This document shows, one piece after another, positions 42,877-46,440 of a DNA stretch of 46,440 nt; positions within the stretch are counted from its first letter, which is position 1; every line of letters begins with the position of its first letter. The translations under genes were made by a program, and so were the position numbers. Under the pieces are notes generated by a model. It saw only the letters and a list, made by a program, of their open reading frames with translations, was not told where the DNA came from and searched no databases. Location: contig JAEINR010000049.1 in the NCBI GenBank assembly GCA_016342325.1, positions 1 through 46,440 of the forward strand. Reading direction: 5' to 3'. Source of the DNA: Desulfobacterium sp. Its GTDB lineage: Bacteria > Desulfobacterota > Desulfobacteria > Desulfobacterales > Desulfobacteraceae.

Positions 42877-44361
42877 CTATCTCCTCTTTACCCTCCTGAC
42901 AATTTTCTTTTTCCGCTTTGGCCCCTTGGCCTCGGCTGCCAGATTCTGGGCCGGTTCCAGGAGATTCTTCTGGGTGTAGGAGCAGGCAGCCCTGGGACAT
43001 TTGAGTCCCTTCTCCCCTGTGGGGGTCTCCATCTCCGTCAGAAAGGGGTTTTTACACAATGGACATTCAAAATGGTAGGGTTTGTCCCAGCTCACAAACC
43101 GGCACTCCGTGTTGGAGCAGCTGTAGTAGGTCTTATCCTTGGGCGTGGTCTCGGAAACGATCTTGCCCTGGTTACACAAGGGACAGGGCATGGCAAGCTT
43201 TGCCTCAAAGGCGGCGATCTGGGATTCAATATCCTCTTCCGCTTCAGGCACTTCCGCTTCCTGGGCAGCTTTTTCCAGGGCGGCCTGGGCTGCAGCCTCC
43301 TTTTCAAGGAGGATCCGCGCTTTTTCCGCCGCTAGTTTCGCCTCCATGGCCTCAAGTTCAGCCTCCCTTGCGGCAATGGAAGCAGACTCCTGCTCCACAA
43401 GCTTCCGGGCTTTTTGCTCGGCGGCTTCCGCAGCCTCCTGGGCCTCTTTAAGCTTTTGTTCGCGGACCTCCAACTCTTTGGCACGCTCTTCGGCCTCCAG
43501 AACACGGGCCTCACGCTCGGTCAGTTCCTGGTCTCTTACCTCGGCATCATGCTTTTCTTGTTCAGCGGCTTCAAGGGCAGCCCGCTCGGCCTCGAGTTCC
43601 TCTTCAGACGGTCCCGCACTAAAGATATCCTTAACCGTTGACCGTTTCGATATGGAGCCGTCACTGGAATAAAGACCAGGCTTGGCACCAGATTTTTTCC
43701 GAAGGGTTGCGATCTGTTTTGCAGCGTTCTCCTTGAGCTTACGGGACACGGCCCTGGACGCCATGGATTGCGGTGCAACAGCGGGGATAGGTTTTGGCGT
43801 GGCAAGCTCGCTTGCCTTGGCTTCGGCCTTTTCCTGGGTTACGCTAACCCCCCTGGATTTCAGGGTCTGGGCAAAACTTGTCTTTGCGAGTTCCAGGGAC
43901 TTTCGACCCGAGGTAACCTCATCGTTCATCTGCATAACAAAAGCAATAAGGTTCATGCCAGGCATGCCCGGAAACATGGTATCGAGAAAGCCTGCCATGG
44001 TATAGGCGGAGGCCCCGATCTTGAGTTCCCCTTCTCCGGAAAAATGGATATACCCCATGTCCGCCACCGAGGTCACGGTGTGCTCCAACTCATCGGTCCC
44101 ACTGAAACCGATCTCCGCAAGTTCTTCCATGAACGATTCCCGTGTATAGCGCTCCGGCGGAAAATCAGGAAAATTCTTTATTTCTCGCTCGCGTTCCACG
44201 GCAATAATAATACAAGTCAGGGTTGCAAGATTGTAAGCCCCCAGGGCAGCATCGGAATCCATATCGATAAACGATGTGATCTCTTGTGCAAGGATTTCGT
44301 CAATCTGTTTCCTTACAAAAAAGGGGTCATACCCGTTTTCAGGGGGGGTTTGGTCACTCAT
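42877..44361 (-). CDS. Coiled-coil protein with C-terminal topoisomerase-like zinc ribbons
   Basis: A 494-residue protein I do not recognise as a named family. The N-terminal ~150 residues form a compact domain ('FFVRKQIDEILAQEITSFID'). A long alanine/glutamate-rich coiled coil follows (about 230-390). The C-terminus has three Cys pairs in zinc-ribbon arrangement ('CPLCNQGKIV', 'CSNTECRFVSWD', 'CPLCKNPF', 'CPRAACSY') like the tail of topoisomerase I. It ends in a very basic run ('KRKKKIVRRVKRR'), consistent with nucleic-acid binding. It overlaps the upstream gene by one base and lies three bases before mqnE. Confidence 0.75.
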   Translation of the reverse strand: MSDQTPPENGYDPFFVRKQIDEILAQEITSFIDMDSDAALGAYNLATLTCIIIAVEREREIKNFPDFPPERYTRESFMEELAEIGFSGTDELEHTVTSVADMGYIHFSGEGELKIGASAYTMAGFLDTMFPGMPGMNLIAFVMQMNDEVTSGRKSLELAKTSFAQTLKSRGVSVTQEKAEAKASELATPKPIPAVAPQSMASRAVSRKLKENAAKQIATLRKKSGAKPGLYSSDGSISKRSTVKDIFSAGPSEEELEAERAALEAAEQEKHDAEVRDQELTEREARVLEAEERAKELEVREQKLKEAQEAAEAAEQKARKLVEQESASIAAREAELEAMEAKLAAEKARILLEKEAAAQAALEKAAQEAEVPEAEEDIESQIAAFEAKLAMPCPLCNQGKIVSETTPKDKTYYSCSNTECRFVSWDKPYHFECPLCKNPFLTEMETPTGEKGLKCPRAACSYTQKNLLEPAQNLAAEAKGPKRKKKIVRRVKRR

Positions 44362-44765
44362 TATTCATCTCCCTGGTTAATGTCGGTAATCATCTCTGCA
44401 ATGGTCGACGCCATGCCGGAGATATTCTCGTTTCCTACGTTACAACCGTTGGCCTGGAGATCCTGGAGGGAATCCTCCTCTTCAGGCGCATTATCTTCAC
44501 TGCCCGAAGTTGAAATCTCAAGGCAATTCCCATCCCGTCCAAATACCACCGAGAGGGGAACTTTTATATGAAAATCGAATTTATAGGCGATCTGATCTTT
44601 AAAAACAACAAGATCTCCCTTTTTGTAGTCCACATCCTCTTCAAGGGTGAAGTTATGCTTTTCAAACAGCATGGCTTCAATGGCTTCCCAATCAAGCTCG
44701 GCATTGATGGTATCAATGAACTCTTTTTCACTGGCATGGATCGTTTCCGGATTTGTTATCTTCAT
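44361..44765 (-). CDS. Hypothetical protein between the ParA-like and zinc-ribbon genes
   Basis: A 134-residue acidic protein without a recognised domain. The middle has 'VPLSVVFGRDGNCLEIST', suggesting a beta sandwich. The C-terminal third is acidic and disordered, with 'EDNAPEEEDSLQDL', followed by a helix 'ASTIAEMITDI'. The start ATG 44765 has GGGGCGG upstream. The ParA-like gene upstream ends 13 bases before it, and it overlaps the next gene, so the three are one transcription unit. Confidence 0.7.
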   Translation of the reverse strand: MKITNPETIHASEKEFIDTINAELDWEAIEAMLFEKHNFTLEEDVDYKKGDLVVFKDQIAYKFDFHIKVPLSVVFGRDGNCLEISTSGSEDNAPEEEDSLQDLQANGCNVGNENISGMASTIAEMITDINQGDE

Positions 44766-44778
44766 CACTACCGCCCCA

Positions 44779-45543
44779 TCAGTTAAAGGATGAAATCACT
44801 TCTTTTGCAACATCAAGATAGGCTCTTGCCCCGGGACTTTCAACATCATAGAGTGCAACAGGTTTTCCCTCTTCCGCAGCTTTCATCAGGGCATCATCCC
44901 TGGGCACAAATCCCTTGTAGACAAGGCCCTCAACCCCATTCAGATCACTTTCGGCAATAAAACGGTCGATCTCCTCCCTTGAGCTGCATTGAGTAAAAAG
45001 AAGACCCGCAATCTTCAAACGCGCCTGAAAGTTGCTCCTGACATGGCGCACCATCCTGAGCAGGGAAGTAAAATCCCCAATGCTCCCGGAGGTACATTGA
45101 AACGGTGCCACAAGCCAGTCGGACGCAGCCAAGGCCGTTACGGTTAAAAAATTATAGGAGGCGGGGGAGTCGATAATCATATACTCATACTCCGTCCTTA
45201 GCTCCCTGAGGAAGATCCTGAGGATTCTTTCGTTTCCGGCATTCAGGGCAAGTCTGGATGCTGCGTGGAAGAGATTGAAACTTGCCGGAAGGAGATCCAT
45301 GAACCGGAGCTGGGTCGTTTGAACAGCATCTGACGGCGCGACCTCTCCAAACAAAACGGAACCCAAGTCACTGGCAAGCGTGGAAGTATCGAGTCCTGCA
45401 AACACGGTTGCGCAGGCCCGGGGGTCACAATCCACAAGCAATGTCTTCTTTTCCAGAAGAGCGAGGGAGGCCGCAAGGTTGACAGCAGTTACGCTTCTGC
45501 CATCCCCCCCCTTTGGGTCAGCTATTGTAATCATCTTACACAT
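44779..45543 (-). CDS. ParA/MinD-like ATPase with altered Walker A
   Basis: A 254-residue SIMIBI ATPase. The deviant Walker A reads 'DPKGGDGRSVTAV': the first lysine (KGG) is kept, but the usual second lysine (KGGxGK[T/S]) is arginine, encoded by AGA. 'LLVDCDPRA' (Walker A') and 'YMIIDSPASYN' (Walker B) are intact. ParA proteins position plasmids, chromosomes or protein cargoes. No parB or parS is visible. The start at ATG 45543 is by homology, since no ribosome site is clear; an upstream in-frame codon gives 12 more residues. Confidence 0.85.
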   Translation of the reverse strand: MCKMITIADPKGGDGRSVTAVNLAASLALLEKKTLLVDCDPRACATVFAGLDTSTLASDLGSVLFGEVAPSDAVQTTQLRFMDLLPASFNLFHAASRLALNAGNERILRIFLRELRTEYEYMIIDSPASYNFLTVTALAASDWLVAPFQCTSGSIGDFTSLLRMVRHVRSNFQARLKIAGLLFTQCSSREEIDRFIAESDLNGVEGLVYKGFVPRDDALMKAAEEGKPVALYDVESPGARAYLDVAKEVISSFN

Positions 45544-45697
45544 ATTGTTATGTTCTACCACAATCATCAAATTTATCAATCCCGTAGCACAAATAAAAGA
45601 TGTATTCCCCTAGGCGTTTCGCACTCAGATTCATGCCGGTTTTCCCTATTTTAATAAAAGATGGGTAGGATTCATTTGGGAGGAGCTATAATTTCCC

Positions 45698-46440
45698 ATG
45701 GAGACTCCCATGGTTGAAATAATTGCTGTTTTCAGCCATAATGGCCACCAACAACAACCAACACCAGGAGAAACAGCGGCTTTGATAACTGCGTCCAGAT
45801 CACTCAACGGAATAGACAAGGCAATAACCAGCCTGAATTACAGAATGAGTTCCATAAAATATCGAGTCATCACGGCCATACGAGCCCACTATACAGATGA
45901 CGCATCTTTGGCCGCACTCACCTCTATTGCCACGGACGTATTGATCCAATCCATCTGGGAGACCGGCGAAGACCTGGATAAAATCAAAAAGAAACGCAGG
46001 AACTTTTCAAGCGTAAGGTCATCGATCAATGGCGATCTGAAACGACTCTCCCCGGAAGAACAGAACCCGGAAAACCTTACAATCACAGACAGCAACATCT
46101 TCGATATGACCGAGGAGGCAAAAAACAATCTACTCAGCTCATTTACGGATGCAATAAGTACGGGTGATCTCGACATAAAACAAGTCACCGATCTTCTCAA
46201 GATGGTGAGTGATTTTCTAACCGATGTGGAAAAAAACACCGATGAAAACACGGATCCCCTTGATATCATCAAACATATCAAAAACATTCTCACCAAAGCT
46301 GCCGATGGTGGGTTAGGCCCCCTTGAGCTGGAAGCGGATGAGGCGATTGAAGAGGTCGAGGACGACGACATCGAAACCCTTGAACTGGACGAGGATGAGG
46401 AGATCGAAGAGGTCGAGGACGACGACATCGAAACCCTTGA
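45698..46440 (+). CDS. Partial gene of unknown function entering an acidic repeat
   Basis: An open frame runs from ATG 45698 (GGGAGGAG about ten bases upstream) off the window edge, giving 247 codons so far. Residues 1-200 are mostly helical, starting 'METPMVEIIAVFSHNG', with 'DLDIKQVTDLLKMVSDF' near the middle. From residue 209 the sequence becomes a 19-residue acidic tandem repeat. No domain is recognised. It is divergent from the ParA-like gene, 154 bases away. The C-terminus, and so the number of repeats, is unseen. Confidence 0.75.
   Translation, partial: METPMVEIIAVFSHNGHQQQPTPGETAALITASRSLNGIDKAITSLNYRMSSIKYRVITAIRAHYTDDASLAALTSIATDVLIQSIWETGEDLDKIKKKRRNFSSVRSSINGDLKRLSPEEQNPENLTITDSNIFDMTEEAKNNLLSSFTDAISTGDLDIKQVTDLLKMVSDFLTDVEKNTDENTDPLDIIKHIKNILTKAADGGLGPLELEADEAIEEVEDDDIETLELDEDEEIEEVEDDDIETL
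46322..46440 (+). repeat. 57-base tandem repeat encoding an acidic 19-residue unit
   Basis: The unit encoding LELEADEAIEEVEDDDIET occurs at 46322-46378 and again, as LELDEDEEIEEVEDDDIET, at 46379-46435. The third unit begins at 46436 and leaves the window. At DNA level the copies are nearly identical over GAAGAGGTCGAGGACGACG. Confidence 0.9.

Noticed and set aside
45889-46428. A serine-rich 179-codon minus-strand frame at the right edge
   Set aside because: It is the antisense of the acidic repeat (GAG/GAC codons read as serine), with no ribosome site.

Overview
The window looks like a chromosomal segment of a strictly anaerobic, Gram-negative Desulfobacterota bacterium, probably a sulfate reducer of the Desulfobacterales. 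This is inferred from gene content, not from any rRNA. The pointers are a SelB selenocysteine elongation factor, a complete futalosine-type menaquinone pathway, several radical SAM enzymes, a Cache-domain chemoreceptor and a B12-dependent ethanolamine microcompartment. Most genes read cleanly and are tightly packed with overlapping stops and starts. The first 5 kb looks AT-richer by eye and holds mobile-element debris.

Layout. 1-1078: a truncated IS1634-like transposase, hairpins and one copy of a short palindromic repeat. 1079-4845 (+): a cyanophycin cluster with a deleted isoaspartyl dipeptidase remnant, cyanophycinase and cyanophycin synthetase. 5199-6188 (-): two near-identical cold-shock genes with conserved leaders, then tRNA-Arg(TCG) and tRNA-His(GTG). 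6296-10215 (+): a DMT transporter, a small membrane protein, selB and an exported beta-carbonic anhydrase. 10313-12379 (-): a chemoreceptor.

12481-28858 (-) is the centrepiece: about 16 kb of ethanolamine-utilisation microcompartment genes. Read 5'->3' on the minus strand the order is promoter, ANTAR leader, eutS, eutV, eutW, ANTAR leader, eutA, eutB, eutC, eutL, EutK-like shell gene, eutE, eutM-like, eutT, pduL, a Eut accessory protein, eutN, an EutT-N-domain protein, a second eutM-like, eutQ, pduS, pduT, eutH, terminator. EutH imports ethanolamine. EutBC (kept active by EutA, EutT and PduS) makes acetaldehyde and ammonia. EutE and PduL turn acetaldehyde into acetyl-CoA and then acetyl phosphate inside a shell of EutS/EutM/EutL/EutN/PduT/EutK-like proteins. 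No alcohol dehydrogenase, EutD or EutP is encoded here. PduS and PduT (with its Fe-S cysteine) could instead move electrons out of the compartment, which would suit a respiring host. EutVW with two dual-hairpin/terminator leaders is Firmicutes-style antitermination control found here in a probable Desulfobacterota genome.

28981-37410 holds housekeeping genes: hemW, another radical SAM gene, mltG, an Smr protein, an RNB-family ribonuclease and purH split into two genes. 37660-45543 holds the menaquinone genes: mqnD (+) converging on an operon (-) of a ParA-like ATPase, two unrecognised proteins, mqnE, mqnC, an aminodeoxyfutalosine deaminase and mqnA. The window ends inside a plus-strand gene of unknown function that is entering an acidic 19-residue tandem repeat.
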